DNA from: Pseudorhodobacter sp. E13
Lineage (GTDB): Bacteria > Pseudomonadota > Alphaproteobacteria > Rhodobacterales > Rhodobacteraceae
Assembly: GCF_003991405.1 (NCBI RefSeq)
Contig: NZ_RPEN01000158.1
Span: 421,180-485,179, forward strand
DNA: 64,000 nucleotides
Direction: 5' to 3'
The notes under the pieces: model-generated
Databases searched by the model: none
What the model was told of the DNA's origin: nothing
The model's input: only the letters and a program-made list of their open reading frames with translations
Program-made: the position numbers and the translations under genes
Part shown: positions 9,342-18,397 of the stretch, one piece after another
Layout of the letters: each line of letters begins with the position of its first letter
Numbering within the stretch: the first letter of the stretch is position 1

Positions 9342-10604
9342 TTATTTCTTGTAATAGCCATCCAGAATGGCCTGTTCTGCGGTGGCGGCAGCGGCCAAGG
9401 CATCGGCGGCCGATTGCCCTTCAAGGAACATCCGGCTGACCGCATCCACCAGCACTTGCCGCTGACCGGATTCGTCTGCGAAAACAGTGGTCTGGGCATA
9501 GCCAAGCCCCGCCACAAACGGCCCGAACACCGGATCAGCAAGGTTCGCCTCGGTCATCGCCGCCGATGGTTTCGCGGGCAATTCGCCAACCGTATCCAAC
9601 CAGATCTGCATCGCCTCATCGCTGGTGATATATTCCATGAACTTGACCGAGGCCTCGTATTTCTCGCCCTCGGCCTTGGAGGTGATCGCGTTCACCCAAT
9701 AGCTGGCATAGTTGGATTTGGTGCCATCCGGCCCGGCGGGCAATTCGGCCACGCCCCAATCCAGCCCGCGCGTATCCTTCAGCGCGCCGATGCGGAACGA
9801 CCCGTCGATATGCATGCCCGCGCGGCCCGCTTTGAAGGCGGCTTGCGGTTCATCCATGAAGGTGGATTTGGTGACGCCATGCTTGGCTTCCAGATCGGCA
9901 TAGAATTGCAGCGCCTTCACACCGGCTTCGGTGTTATAGGTCACGGTCTTGCTGTCTTCGGAATAGGGCGTGCCGCCGAACTGACGCAGCAGCACCTCGC
10001 GCCACCAATGGTGATCCTGCGCGGTCATGCCAGAGGTCAGCCCCTCGGCGGTGATGTTACCCGCGCCATCCTTGGTGGTCATCTTGGCGGCCATGTCCAC
10101 CAATTCATCCAGATTGGCAGGCGGTGCCTCGATCCCCGCTTCGGCAAACATGCGCTTGTTGTAAAACAGCGCGAGCGAGCGGACTGCCGTGGGCAGCGCC
10201 ATGTAATTGCCGTCGATCTTCATGGCGCGGACCATGGGGAAGAATTCCGCCTCGATCTTGTCTGCCGGGAAATTCGCTGCCGGAAGCGGTTGGATCAGGT
10301 CGGCCTCGACATAATCATTCAACCAGCCATAGAACAATTGCACCACATCCGGCCCTTCGCCTGCCGGAATGGCGGCGGCAACCTTGGTGCGGTAATCGGC
10401 ATAGGGAAAGGTGCTTTGCTTGACGGTGATATCCGGGTTGGCCTTTTGGAAATTCTCGATCAGCACATCCATCGCCTTGATCCGGGCGTCAAAGATATAC
10501 TGCCAATATTCAATCTCTACCGCCGAGGCGGGACTTGCGGCGACAAGTGCCGCGAGGCTGGTCGCGGCGGCAAAGGCAAAACTCTTGAAGGCTGTCATGG
10601 TCAT
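9342..10604 (-). CDS. Extracellular sugar-binding protein of ABC importer (family 1)
   Basis: The 420-residue protein starts with a signal peptide (MTMTAFKSFAFAAATSLAAL, cleavage near ASPASA) and continues VEIEYWQYIFDARIKAMDVL, the usual opening of a MalE/UgpB-like solute-binding protein. No lipobox Cys is present, so it should be freely periplasmic. It is the first gene of the minus-strand operon and lies divergent to the ROK regulator. The ligand is not readable from sequence; lyase and kinase neighbours suggest a modified sugar or glycoconjugate. Confidence 0.95.
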   Translation of the reverse strand: MTMTAFKSFAFAAATSLAALVAASPASAVEIEYWQYIFDARIKAMDVLIENFQKANPDITVKQSTFPYADYRTKVAAAIPAGEGPDVVQLFYGWLNDYVEADLIQPLPAANFPADKIEAEFFPMVRAMKIDGNYMALPTAVRSLALFYNKRMFAEAGIEAPPANLDELVDMAAKMTTKDGAGNITAEGLTSGMTAQDHHWWREVLLRQFGGTPYSEDSKTVTYNTEAGVKALQFYADLEAKHGVTKSTFMDEPQAAFKAGRAGMHIDGSFRIGALKDTRGLDWGVAELPAGPDGTKSNYASYWVNAITSKAEGEKYEASVKFMEYITSDEAMQIWLDTVGELPAKPSAAMTEANLADPVFGPFVAGLGYAQTTVFADESGQRQVLVDAVSRMFLEGQSAADALAAAATAEQAILDGYYKK

Positions 10605-10774
10605 CCTCTCCTAAAGCGGCCTGCACCCCATGTCAGGCCCGGTTGACGCGGCGCAGCCTTCTGAACCCCGCTGGTGTGGCCCGATGGGTGGGTTGCGTCC
10701 GGTTGACACAAGTGTTGACGGCTTCCTTGCAAAGATCAATACTTTATTCAAATGTTTTGAGTTAAGGTTCGCGC
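10605..10774. promoter_or_regulatory. Divergent promoter region, sugar operon / ROK regulator
   Basis: A 170-base gap separates the divergent binding-protein gene and the ROK regulator. A possible plus-strand promoter is TTGACG (10715-10720) with AATACT (10738-10743), spacer 17. The stretch 10730-10765 is distinctly AT-rich compared with the surroundings and is a likely promoter or operator zone for both directions. I do not see a convincing long palindrome. The AAGG at 10763-10766 is the ribosome site for the regulator. Confidence 0.45.
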
Positions 10775-11980
10775 GTGCCCATTCCTCCCCGCCAGATTGC
10801 CGGCAAAAACGCCGAAAAGACCAAGGCGCATAACCGCCGCGTGGTTCTGGGCTATCTTCAGGGCCGCGATGCGGGCCGGGCCGAGATTGCCAAGGCCTCG
10901 GGCCTGTCAACGCAAACCGTGTCGAATCTGGTGGCCGAGCTGGAGGCCGAAGGGCTGGTAGAGGCTTTGGGCCGCCGTGCCGCCGCACGGGGCCAGCCGC
11001 CGCTGGTCTACCGCTTTCATGCGCGCGGGGCGGCGGTGCTGGGGTTTGAGGTGCGGCCCGATACCTTGTCCATGGTGTTGACCGATCTGGGCGGCACCGC
11101 GCTGATGACCCATCAGGACCGGCTGTCAGACACCGCCCCCGCGCAGGTTCTGGCCCAGATGGCGCAAATGGCGGCAGAGGCGCGCGCCCTGCCCGATTGC
11201 CCGCGTATTCTGGGCGCCGGGCTGGTGATTCCCGGTCCGTTCGGGGTCGAAGGGTTAAGCGCGGCAGGGGCCACCACCCTGCCCGATTGGGATGCAGCCA
11301 CCATCCCCGGATTGGCGGAAACCGCGCTTGGCCTGCCTGTCTATCTGGACAAGGACGCCACCGCCGCCGCCCTTGCCGAAGGCATGTTTGGCGCGGCGCA
11401 GGGACTTTCCTCTTTTGCCTTTCTCTATTTCGGGTCGGGCCTTGGGCTGGGTGTCATCACCCAAGGGCACCCGCTGCGCGGCGCGTTTGGCAATGCGGGG
11501 GAATTGGGCCATGTGGTGCTGCATCCCGGCGGCTTGCCCTGCGATTGCGGCAATCTTGGCTGTCTGGAACAATATGTCAGCCGCCTGTCGGTGCAGCGCC
11601 ACCTGATCGACGCGGGCCTGTTGCCTGCGGGCGCCATGGGCACCGATGCCACCATCGCCCGCCTGCTGGCCGAGGCGCACCCCGCCTTGGACGCTTGGAC
11701 CAACAGCGCCGCCGAGGCCCTGTCGCGGGCGATCGGCATGTTGGAAAACCTGTTTGACCCGCAGTCGATCCTGCTGGGCGGGGCCTTGCCCGATGGCCTG
11801 CTGGACCGCCTGATCGCGCGGCTGTCGCTGCCGCCCGGCTCGGTTGCGCGGCGCACTGACCGCAGCCACCCCCGCGTGGCGCGCGGCACCTCGGGCCGTC
11901 TGACCGCCGCTTTGGGGGCAGCAGCACTTGTGATCCATGACACTGTCACCCCTCGGCTTGATGCCCATGAACTGGAATAA
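10775..11980 (+). CDS. ROK family transcriptional regulator
   Basis: The 401-residue protein starts at a GTG with AAGG seven bases upstream. Residues 33-65 form a winged helix-turn-helix (EIAKASGLSTQTVSNLVAEL). A ROK sugar-kinase-like domain follows, with the zinc motif CDCGNLGCLE at about 255-264 and an upstream GNAGELGH segment. ROK repressors of this layout (NagC/XylR type) sense sugars or sugar phosphates and control adjacent transport genes. Its position divergent to the importer operon makes it the probable local regulator. It is followed three bases later by the PIG-L gene. Confidence 0.93.
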   Translation: MPIPPRQIAGKNAEKTKAHNRRVVLGYLQGRDAGRAEIAKASGLSTQTVSNLVAELEAEGLVEALGRRAAARGQPPLVYRFHARGAAVLGFEVRPDTLSMVLTDLGGTALMTHQDRLSDTAPAQVLAQMAQMAAEARALPDCPRILGAGLVIPGPFGVEGLSAAGATTLPDWDAATIPGLAETALGLPVYLDKDATAAALAEGMFGAAQGLSSFAFLYFGSGLGLGVITQGHPLRGAFGNAGELGHVVLHPGGLPCDCGNLGCLEQYVSRLSVQRHLIDAGLLPAGAMGTDATIARLLAEAHPALDAWTNSAAEALSRAIGMLENLFDPQSILLGGALPDGLLDRLIARLSLPPGSVARRTDRSHPRVARGTSGRLTAALGAAALVIHDTVTPRLDAHELE

Positions 11981-11983
11981 CGG

Positions 11984-14332
11984 ATGCCCCTGACCGATGC
12001 CGCCCGTATCACCGCCCAAACCAGCCAACCCGCCGCCCTGATGCTGTGGCGGGCGCTGCAACCCCTGCGCGGGTTGGTGCGGTTCATGAATTCCGGCGCG
12101 CATCCCGATGATGAACACAGCGCCATGCTGGCCGCGCTGACCTATCGCGACGGGCTATCGGTGTCTTATGTCTGTTCGACCCGTGGCGAAGGGGGCCAAA
12201 ATGATATCGGGCGCGAGGCGGGGGCCGCCCTTGGCACCCTGCGCACCGCCGAGATGCACCGCGCCGCCGATGTTCTGGGCCTGTCGATGTATTGGATGTC
12301 GGATACACCTGCCGACCCGATCACCGATTTCGGCTTTTCCAAATCCGGGGTGGAAACCTTGGCGAAATGGGGCCACGCCCATACCCTGCGCATGTTGGTG
12401 CAGGCGATCCGCGCCGACCGCCCGGATATCCTTTGCCCCACGTTCCTCGATATCCCCGGCCAGCACGGCCACCACCGCGCCATGACCCAAGCCGCGCATG
12501 AGGCAATCGCCGCCGCCGCCGACCCCGCGTTTGAAGCGGCGGGCGAGGCGTGGCAAGTCTCCAAACTCTACTTGCCCGCGTGGTCCGGCGCGGGCGATGC
12601 CTATGACGATGATCTGCCGCCACCTCCCGCCACTGTCCACATTCCCGGCGCGGGGCATGAGCCGCTGTCAGGCTGGACATGGGCCGAGATTGGCCAACAA
12701 TCCCGCGTGTTTCACGCCACCCAAGGCATGGGCCGCTGGACAGGCGGCGAGGAGCCGCAGGGCTGGCCGCTGCATCTGGCGCATAGCGTGGTCGGCCCCG
12801 ACCGGGCGGGAAAACACGGCGCGATCACCGATAACCTGCCCAATTCCTACCGCGACCTGCTGCCCGGGCATCCCGAGGCAGACCATCTTGATACCGAACT
12901 TGCCGCCTGCGTTGCGGCCTTTCCCAACCGCGCCGCCGTGCTGCATCACGCGATCTGGGCCTTGCATCATGTGGAAACCACCCGCCTTGCCTGCCAAAAC
13001 CGGGGCCAAGATTACGCCCTGCACAGGCTGGACCGCACCGCGGCGCAACTGTCGCGCGTGGCCTTCCTTGCCACCGGTGCAAGGCTGACGGCACAGCTTG
13101 CCACAGATCACGCCAAACCGGGTGACACCATTGGCGCCACGCTGCGACTGGTTGCGCCGGACCCGTTGTGCCACCTGCAAGCGTCCTGGCACCTGCCCGA
13201 TGGCTGGCACAGCAGCGCGGACAGCATCACGCTGCCTGCCGATGCCGCCGCCTTCAACCCATTCCCGATGGTCCACCACGCCCATGCACCCCAAGGCCCG
13301 GTCGCGGTGCGCGTCACGCTCAGCTATGAAGGCCTTTGCGCCACGCATCTGCTGCCTGTTGAGACGCAGCTTTTGATCCTGCCCCGCCTTGAAGCAAGCG
13401 TGACACCGGATGCCGCCTTCCTCAACACCGCCGCGCCCAAACCCATCGCGCTGCGCCTCAGCCAAGGGGCGAGCCTGAATGCCCCCACCGGTTGGTCGCT
13501 GACCCCAACGGCCCAAGGCGCAACCCTGCACCCCAACGCGCCGGAACCCGGCCTGCTGACCCTGCCCATCACCAAGGGCGGCCAACCTGCGCAAAGCGTC
13601 ACCCGCTTCAACCACCCCCATACCGGCCCGCTGATCCACCCCAGCCCCGCCACCCTGCGCCTGCGCGTGGCCGAGGTGGCGCTGCCCCCCGCCCGCATCG
13701 CCTATATCGGTGGCGGCAATGACCGCGCCGACCATTGGTTGCGCGCCATGGGGGCCGATGTCACCACGCTGGACGATGCCGCGCTGACCGCGCCTGCACT
13801 TGCCGAATACGACAGCCTTGTGATCGGCATTTTCGCCTTGCGCTTCCGCCCGGCCCTCGCCGCCCTGATGCCCGCCATTCACCACTGGGTGCAGGCAGGC
13901 GGCACGCTGCTGACGCTCTATCACCGGCCGTGGGACAATTGGGATGCCACCAAAACCGCCCCCGCCCCGCTGGAAATCGGCAAACCCTCTCTGCGCTACC
14001 GCGTCACGGATGAGGCGGCGCCTGTCACCCATCTGCTGCCTGACCATGCGCTGCTCAATACCCCCAACCGCATCACGCCCGAGGATTGGCAAGATTGGGT
14101 CAAGGAACGCGGCCTCTATTTCGCCAAAAGCTGGTCGCTCGCCTATCAGCCCTTGCTGGAAATGGCCGACCCAGACGAAGCCCCGCATCGCGGCGCGCTG
14201 CTCTCGGGGCGCTTTGGCAAGGGCCAGCACCACCACTGCGCCCTGATCCTGCATGTGCAGATGGAGGCGCTGGTGCCGGGTGCCTTCCGCCTGATGGCCA
14301 ATCTGACCGCCCCGCCAGCGACGCTGCCTTGA
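11984..14332 (+). CDS. Large PIG-L family deacetylase
   Basis: The 782-residue protein has the zinc-binding AHPDDE motif at residues 39-44 and a second ligand region HGHHRAM at about 161-167, both typical of PIG-L/LmbE N-acetylglucosaminyl-type deacetylases. The remainder is a beta-rich middle part and a C-terminal glutamine-amidotransferase-like fold (ARIAYIGGGNDRADHWLRAM onwards) seen in the long PIG-L proteins. No signal peptide is visible, so it should be cytoplasmic. It begins three bases after the ROK stop. It probably removes an acyl group from an amino sugar derivative brought in by the neighbouring importer; this substrate link is inference. Confidence 0.9.
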   Translation: MPLTDAARITAQTSQPAALMLWRALQPLRGLVRFMNSGAHPDDEHSAMLAALTYRDGLSVSYVCSTRGEGGQNDIGREAGAALGTLRTAEMHRAADVLGLSMYWMSDTPADPITDFGFSKSGVETLAKWGHAHTLRMLVQAIRADRPDILCPTFLDIPGQHGHHRAMTQAAHEAIAAAADPAFEAAGEAWQVSKLYLPAWSGAGDAYDDDLPPPPATVHIPGAGHEPLSGWTWAEIGQQSRVFHATQGMGRWTGGEEPQGWPLHLAHSVVGPDRAGKHGAITDNLPNSYRDLLPGHPEADHLDTELAACVAAFPNRAAVLHHAIWALHHVETTRLACQNRGQDYALHRLDRTAAQLSRVAFLATGARLTAQLATDHAKPGDTIGATLRLVAPDPLCHLQASWHLPDGWHSSADSITLPADAAAFNPFPMVHHAHAPQGPVAVRVTLSYEGLCATHLLPVETQLLILPRLEASVTPDAAFLNTAAPKPIALRLSQGASLNAPTGWSLTPTAQGATLHPNAPEPGLLTLPITKGGQPAQSVTRFNHPHTGPLIHPSPATLRLRVAEVALPPARIAYIGGGNDRADHWLRAMGADVTTLDDAALTAPALAEYDSLVIGIFALRFRPALAALMPAIHHWVQAGGTLLTLYHRPWDNWDATKTAPAPLEIGKPSLRYRVTDEAAPVTHLLPDHALLNTPNRITPEDWQDWVKERGLYFAKSWSLAYQPLLEMADPDEAPHRGALLSGRFGKGQHHHCALILHVQMEALVPGAFRLMANLTAPPATLP

Positions 14333-14333
14333 C

Positions 14334-15233
14334 ATGGCCACCCTCCCCCGGCTCACCGCGCCGCATACCACACCCGACCCCGGCCCCGCCCGCAACAATA
14401 TGCGCGGCGCGGTCTGGTTGCTGACGGATATGAGCTTCAACATCTGGGCGCTGACCATCGTGAAATCGCTGGGCGTCTCGCTGCCCTCAATCCAGATCGT
14501 GCTGATCCGGGCGCTGGTCGGCCTCGCGGTGCTGCTGCCCTTCGTGATCTATAAAGGCGGGATGCAGCGGCTCACCAATCCCGGCCTGCAAGTGCTGCGC
14601 ATCGGGCTCAGCACCATCGCGATGACAGGCAGCTTCTTTGGCGTGGCAAAACTGCCCTTCGCCTTGTTCACCACCGTCAACTTCACCCGCCCCCTGCTGA
14701 TGATGACCCTCGCCGCCTTGCTCTTGGGCGAACGCATCCGCCCGAAACAATGGCTGGCAGGCGGCGTCGGGCTGATCGGCGTCGCCATCGCGGTGGACCC
14801 GTCCAGCCTTGGCGCAGGTTCTGCCGCCGGGCTTGCCGCGCTGTTCGCCTCGGTCGTGGCAGGCACCTGCGCCGTGATCATCCTGCGCCGCATGCGCAAT
14901 GAGGACCCGCTGACCCAGATGATCTGGCAAACCGCAGGGCTTGCCACAATCGCCGCCATTCCCGCCGCGCTCTACTGGCAAGCACCGGGGGCGCAATGGC
15001 CCATCCTGCTCTCGGTCGGCCTGTTCTCACAAACCGCGCAATTCTGCTTCATGCGCGCCCATTACTGGGCCGAGGCCGGTGTCATTGCCCCCTTGGGCTA
15101 TTTGTCCCTGATCCTCTCCGTCTCGGTCGGCTATGTCATCTTCGACGAGCTGCCCAGCACGGGCCTTTATATCGGTGCCGCCCTGATCATCGGTGCCGCC
15201 CTGATGGCAGGCAGCAGACGCAAACGGCCCTGA
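14334..15233 (+). CDS. EamA/DMT-family transporter
   Basis: A 299-residue protein with about ten hydrophobic segments arranged as two EamA repeats, ending in a short basic tail (GSRRKRP). Such proteins are inner-membrane metabolite or drug exporters. It starts one base after the PIG-L stop; no good ribosome site is visible at 14334 nor at the alternative ATG near 14401, so coupling to upstream translation is likely. It may export a product of the neighbouring pathway, but general DMT transporters are often unrelated to neighbours. Confidence 0.9.
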   Translation: MATLPRLTAPHTTPDPGPARNNMRGAVWLLTDMSFNIWALTIVKSLGVSLPSIQIVLIRALVGLAVLLPFVIYKGGMQRLTNPGLQVLRIGLSTIAMTGSFFGVAKLPFALFTTVNFTRPLLMMTLAALLLGERIRPKQWLAGGVGLIGVAIAVDPSSLGAGSAAGLAALFASVVAGTCAVIILRRMRNEDPLTQMIWQTAGLATIAAIPAALYWQAPGAQWPILLSVGLFSQTAQFCFMRAHYWAEAGVIAPLGYLSLILSVSVGYVIFDELPSTGLYIGAALIIGAALMAGSRRKRP

Positions 15234-15240
15234 ACCAGCC

Positions 15241-15305
15241 GCGTCCCGCTTTCTTTTCGGTCCAAATATCCCGGGGGGGTGCGGGGGGGCAGCGCCCCCC
15301 CGCTC
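15241..15305. repeat. Rhodobacterial intergenic element with G/C hairpin, copy 1
   Basis: The first 32 bases (GCGTCCCGCTTTCTTTTCGG then TCCAAATATCCC) match 23091-23122 at all but about three positions. Here the block is followed by a G-run and GGGGGGGCAGCGCCCCCCC, which can fold as a hairpin. It lies just after the EamA stop and before a convergent gene end, a terminator-like place. I recall similar elements between genes in Rhodobacteraceae, but cannot check that here. Confidence 0.7.
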
Positions 15306-15323
15306 TGCCCGCGTCCCCTGCGA

Positions 15324-16343
15324 TTACGGCTGCGTCATCGCCGCATCCCATTCGCCCAGAAAATTCTGCCGCTTGATCCGGTCCAGATAGACCAGCAAAC
15401 CGGGGTCCAGCCGGATCGGGCGCAAATGCGGCGGCAGCGCACTTTGATCCAGCGGCGGCAAATCCGCGACACCGTCAATCAAAGCCCGCCCCTGCGCCCC
15501 CAGCATGAAATCCAGCAAAGCGCCGCCCAAGCCCGCCTGCGCCGCCCCTGCCGGAATAAACGCAGTGCGCAGCAAGGCCACGGTGAAATCTTCCGGCTCG
15601 ATCACTTCGATATCGGGGGCATCCGGCAGACGCGTCACCGCGTAGCTGCCCACCACATTATAGGCCAAGGCCAGATCGCCGCTTTCCAAATCATCAATCA
15701 TCGCCCCCGAACAGCAATAAAGCCGCGCATTCAACCGCCCCATCACCTCGGCCAAGCGCCAGAACGCATCCGTCTGCCGCGCGTCCTGGGTCGCAAACAA
15801 ATAGCCCGCACCCGACACATGCGGATCATAGGTCGCAATCCGCCCATTGAACCGCGCCGGATTGGCGCGCAACAGATCAATCAGATCCCGCCTCGTGCGC
15901 GGCATCGCCAAGCCCGCCAGCGCGCGGCGCGAGGCCAGCAGCACCACAGGTTCCAGCGCAAAACCAAACAAGCGGTCACGCCAACGCGCCCATCCCGGCA
16001 AACCCGCCACAGCCACCGAGTTATACCCGGCAGCAAACCCGTCATTGGCCAGCTTCATCTGCAAATCCATCGCCGAGGAAATCACCAGATCAAACTGCGC
16101 CCCCTCATCATGGATGGCGCGATACACTTCCTGGCTGGACGCCACGACATAGCGCAAACGCAAGCCCGGCCGCTGGGCCAGAAACGCCTCGATCAGCGGC
16201 GCGAAAATCTCGGTATCGGTGGTGGACAGAACTGACAGCACAGGCCCCTCTGCCGCGCCGAACATGCGCTCGTCCTCCACTTCAAACGCCTGTGCCACGC
16301 AGGCAAACAGACTTATAGCTGCGGCAAGGAAAAGCTGGCGCAT
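15324..16343 (-). CDS. Orphan periplasmic binding protein associated with TctE-type kinase
   Basis: A 339-residue protein with a signal peptide (MRQLFLAAAISLFACVAQA) and an iron/ABC-type solute-binding fold, with SVLSTTDTEIFAPLIEAFLA and a Cys pair LYCCSG. No permease or ATPase gene is nearby. Its start overlaps the end of the histidine-kinase gene by 31 bases, so the two are co-translated. This arrangement suggests an accessory sensor that presents a ligand to the kinase rather than a transport component. The ligand is unknown. Confidence 0.85.
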   Translation of the reverse strand: MRQLFLAAAISLFACVAQAFEVEDERMFGAAEGPVLSVLSTTDTEIFAPLIEAFLAQRPGLRLRYVVASSQEVYRAIHDEGAQFDLVISSAMDLQMKLANDGFAAGYNSVAVAGLPGWARWRDRLFGFALEPVVLLASRRALAGLAMPRTRRDLIDLLRANPARFNGRIATYDPHVSGAGYLFATQDARQTDAFWRLAEVMGRLNARLYCCSGAMIDDLESGDLALAYNVVGSYAVTRLPDAPDIEVIEPEDFTVALLRTAFIPAGAAQAGLGGALLDFMLGAQGRALIDGVADLPPLDQSALPPHLRPIRLDPGLLVYLDRIKRQNFLGEWDAAMTQP

Positions 16344-17695
16344 GTGCCCCCCGTTTCGCGTTGTTCCAAGGTAAAACGCCCCCCCAAGGCCCCGGCCACC
16401 TCGGCCACAATCGTCAGCCCAAGGCCAGAACCGACAACATCGCCAACATTGCCACCGCGCGTGAAACGGCGGCTCAACTCGGCCATCGTTGCCCCGGACA
16501 AGCCACGCCCTTCGTCCCGCACCTGCACATGCAGCATGCCGTCTGCTGCGCTCAGAACCATCTGCACCTCGGTTTCCGCGGGGGAGTATTTGATCGCATT
16601 ATCCACCAGATTGCGCAGCGCAGCTTCGATCAGCAAGGGGTCGCCCTTGGTCCGCATCGGCGCCGCATCCCCGATCACCCGCAAGGACAGCTCTTTCAAC
16701 TCTGCGGTCGGTTCAAAGGCGCGGGCCACATTGCGCAGCACGACCGACAGATCAACCTCCACCCTCTCCAACTGGTCGGAGCGATACAGAACCATCGCAT
16801 GATCCAGCAATTGGCTGGCCGACCGCGCACTGGTTTCCACCCCCCGGATCATTGACCGCAGGCGCACCCGCGTCGCCTCATCATCTGATTGGCGCAGCGC
16901 AATTTCGGCCTCGGTCCGCACGGTGGACAAGGGGGTGCGGATGTGATGCGCGGCCTCGGCGATAAAGGTTTCGGTTTGCGACAAGGCCCCGCGCAGACGC
17001 GCCACAAAGCCGTTCAACGCCCCCACCAATGGGGCCAGTTCGCGCGGGGTCGGGTGGCGCACCGGGCGCAGATCGCGCGGGCCGCGCCGCCCCACCGCCT
17101 CGGCCAGACGGTTGATCGGGTTGAACACCGACCCCGCCGACAGCAGGCTTAACGGCACCGCCAGCACGAAAAACCCCACCCCGATCAAGGCCGCGCGATT
17201 GGCCAGACTGTCGGCAATCGCCGCTTGGCCCTGCCGGGTTTGCCCCACCAGCACCAGCACAGGCACCGGGCGGCTGCCCACCACCATGCTGCGCGCCACT
17301 GCCGCGATGCGCAGATCGGTGTCCAGATAGGGCTGGTTGTAAAAGGACGCCGCCAGCGCGGCGGGGGGCGTCTCGGGCATTGGCAAATCCTCATAGCCCG
17401 TCACCGTTTCGCCCCCGATATCAATGCGATAGAACAAACGGTCCTGCGCCACCGCGCCCAGCATCGAAAAGGTGGCATAGGCCAGATCCACCTCTATCCC
17501 GTCTTCGGTGGCGCGCAATTGTTCAGCTATGGAGGTGGTCGCCGCGCCCAAAATCGCGTCCTGCGTCGCCTCGGCGGCACGATCCGCGGTGGACCGGACG
17601 GTGAAATACAGCGCCACCGCCAACACCGCCGCCACAGCCAAAAGCTGCAAGACCAGCCGCGCCCGCAGGCTGCCATTGAGGCCAATCACCCTCAT
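16313..17695 (-). CDS. tctE: TctE-like sensor histidine kinase
   Basis: The 460-residue protein has an N-terminal membrane segment (about 12-30), a periplasmic sensor region, a second membrane segment, then a dimerisation domain with phospho-acceptor His250 (HHIRTPLSTV) and an ATPase domain with N-box RNLVDNAIKYS, DEGRGLSG and GSGLGLTIV. Together with its response regulator and the divergent tctCBA genes it looks like the TctDE system that controls tricarboxylate uptake. Its start overlaps the regulator stop (ATGA). Confidence 0.92.
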   Translation of the reverse strand: MRVIGLNGSLRARLVLQLLAVAAVLAVALYFTVRSTADRAAEATQDAILGAATTSIAEQLRATEDGIEVDLAYATFSMLGAVAQDRLFYRIDIGGETVTGYEDLPMPETPPAALAASFYNQPYLDTDLRIAAVARSMVVGSRPVPVLVLVGQTRQGQAAIADSLANRAALIGVGFFVLAVPLSLLSAGSVFNPINRLAEAVGRRGPRDLRPVRHPTPRELAPLVGALNGFVARLRGALSQTETFIAEAAHHIRTPLSTVRTEAEIALRQSDDEATRVRLRSMIRGVETSARSASQLLDHAMVLYRSDQLERVEVDLSVVLRNVARAFEPTAELKELSLRVIGDAAPMRTKGDPLLIEAALRNLVDNAIKYSPAETEVQMVLSAADGMLHVQVRDEGRGLSGATMAELSRRFTRGGNVGDVVGSGLGLTIVAEVAGALGGRFTLEQRETGGTCASFSLPQL

Positions 17696-18357
17696 GCGCC
17701 GGTCAACTTGTAGCCCAGGCCGCGCACGGTTTCGATCCGCGCCGCCGATCCCGCCAGTTTCTTGCGCAATCGGCCGACATAAACCTCTATCGCGTTGTCG
17801 CTGACCGATTCCGCATAGGAAAACAGCCGGTCACACAGCTGGTCCTTGCTGAAAATCCGGTCGGGTGCGGCCAGCAGAATTTCGAACAACCGCAGCTCGC
17901 GGTTGCGCAGATCGCGGGCCTCTCCGGCGATGGTGACGGTGGCTGTCAGCGGGTTGAACGACAGGTCGGCATAGCGGCGCACCGTCTGTGCAGCCCCCCC
18001 CCGGCGGCGCAGAACGGCCCGCACCCGCGCCTCCAGCTCGGCAAAATCGAACGGTTTGGTCAGGTAATCATCCGCCCCGCTGTCCAGCACATCCACCCGG
18101 TCCGACACCGCCGCGCGCGCGGTCATCACGATCACCGGCGTATCCCGCCCGGCCCGGCGTTGCGCGTGCAAAAATGCGCGGCCATCGCCATCGGGCAGCA
18201 TGATATCCAGCAATATCAAATCGTAAGAGGCCGCACTCAGACAATCCTGCGCCTCGGCCAGACTGGCCGCATGGTCCACCCCATGCCCATCCAGCGCCAA
18301 AAGGTCCCGCACCGATTGCGCCAGTTCCGGGCTATCTTCGACCAATAAGAAGCGCAC
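17692..18357 (-). CDS. tctD: TctD-like response regulator (OmpR type)
   Basis: The 221-residue protein has a receiver domain with acidic pocket ED (7-8), phospho-acceptor Asp51 (LLDIMLPDG) and a Lys in YLTKPF near 102. An OmpR/PhoB winged helix ends in IETVRGLGYKLTGA. I chose the GTG at 18357 because GGAG lies nine bases upstream and family members begin directly with (M/V)RxLLVEDS. The frame is open six codons further, to 18375. It likely activates the divergent tctCBA operon. Confidence 0.93.
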   Translation of the reverse strand: MRFLLVEDSPELAQSVRDLLALDGHGVDHAASLAEAQDCLSAASYDLILLDIMLPDGDGRAFLHAQRRAGRDTPVIVMTARAAVSDRVDVLDSGADDYLTKPFDFAELEARVRAVLRRRGGAAQTVRRYADLSFNPLTATVTIAGEARDLRNRELRLFEILLAAPDRIFSKDQLCDRLFSYAESVSDNAIEVYVGRLRKKLAGSAARIETVRGLGYKLTGA

Positions 18358-18381
18358 CTTTATTTTGACTCCCACGCCATA

Positions 18382-18397
18382 TGACAGGTTAGTGTCA
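18382..18397. promoter_or_regulatory. Perfect inverted repeat TGACA-N6-TGTCA between tctD and tctC
   Basis: TGACA (18382-18386), six bases, TGTCA (18393-18397) form a perfect dyad in the 120-base region between the divergent regulator and transporter genes. It is placed right upstream of the tctD start, so it could be an operator for autoregulation or for the transporter promoter. OmpR-type regulators often bind direct repeats instead, so another factor is possible. Confidence 0.4.

Noticed and set aside
12668..14458. 596-codon open frame on the minus strand
   Set aside because: It is antisense to the PIG-L deacetylase gene; the sequence is low-complexity and without motifs.
15270..15305. 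G-runs as a possible G-quadruplex
   Set aside because: The adjacent C-run pairs directly with the second G-run, so a simple hairpin explains it better.
15324..16343. Binding protein as part of an ABC importer
   Set aside because: No permease or ATPase gene is adjacent and it overlaps the kinase gene, so a sensor role fits better.
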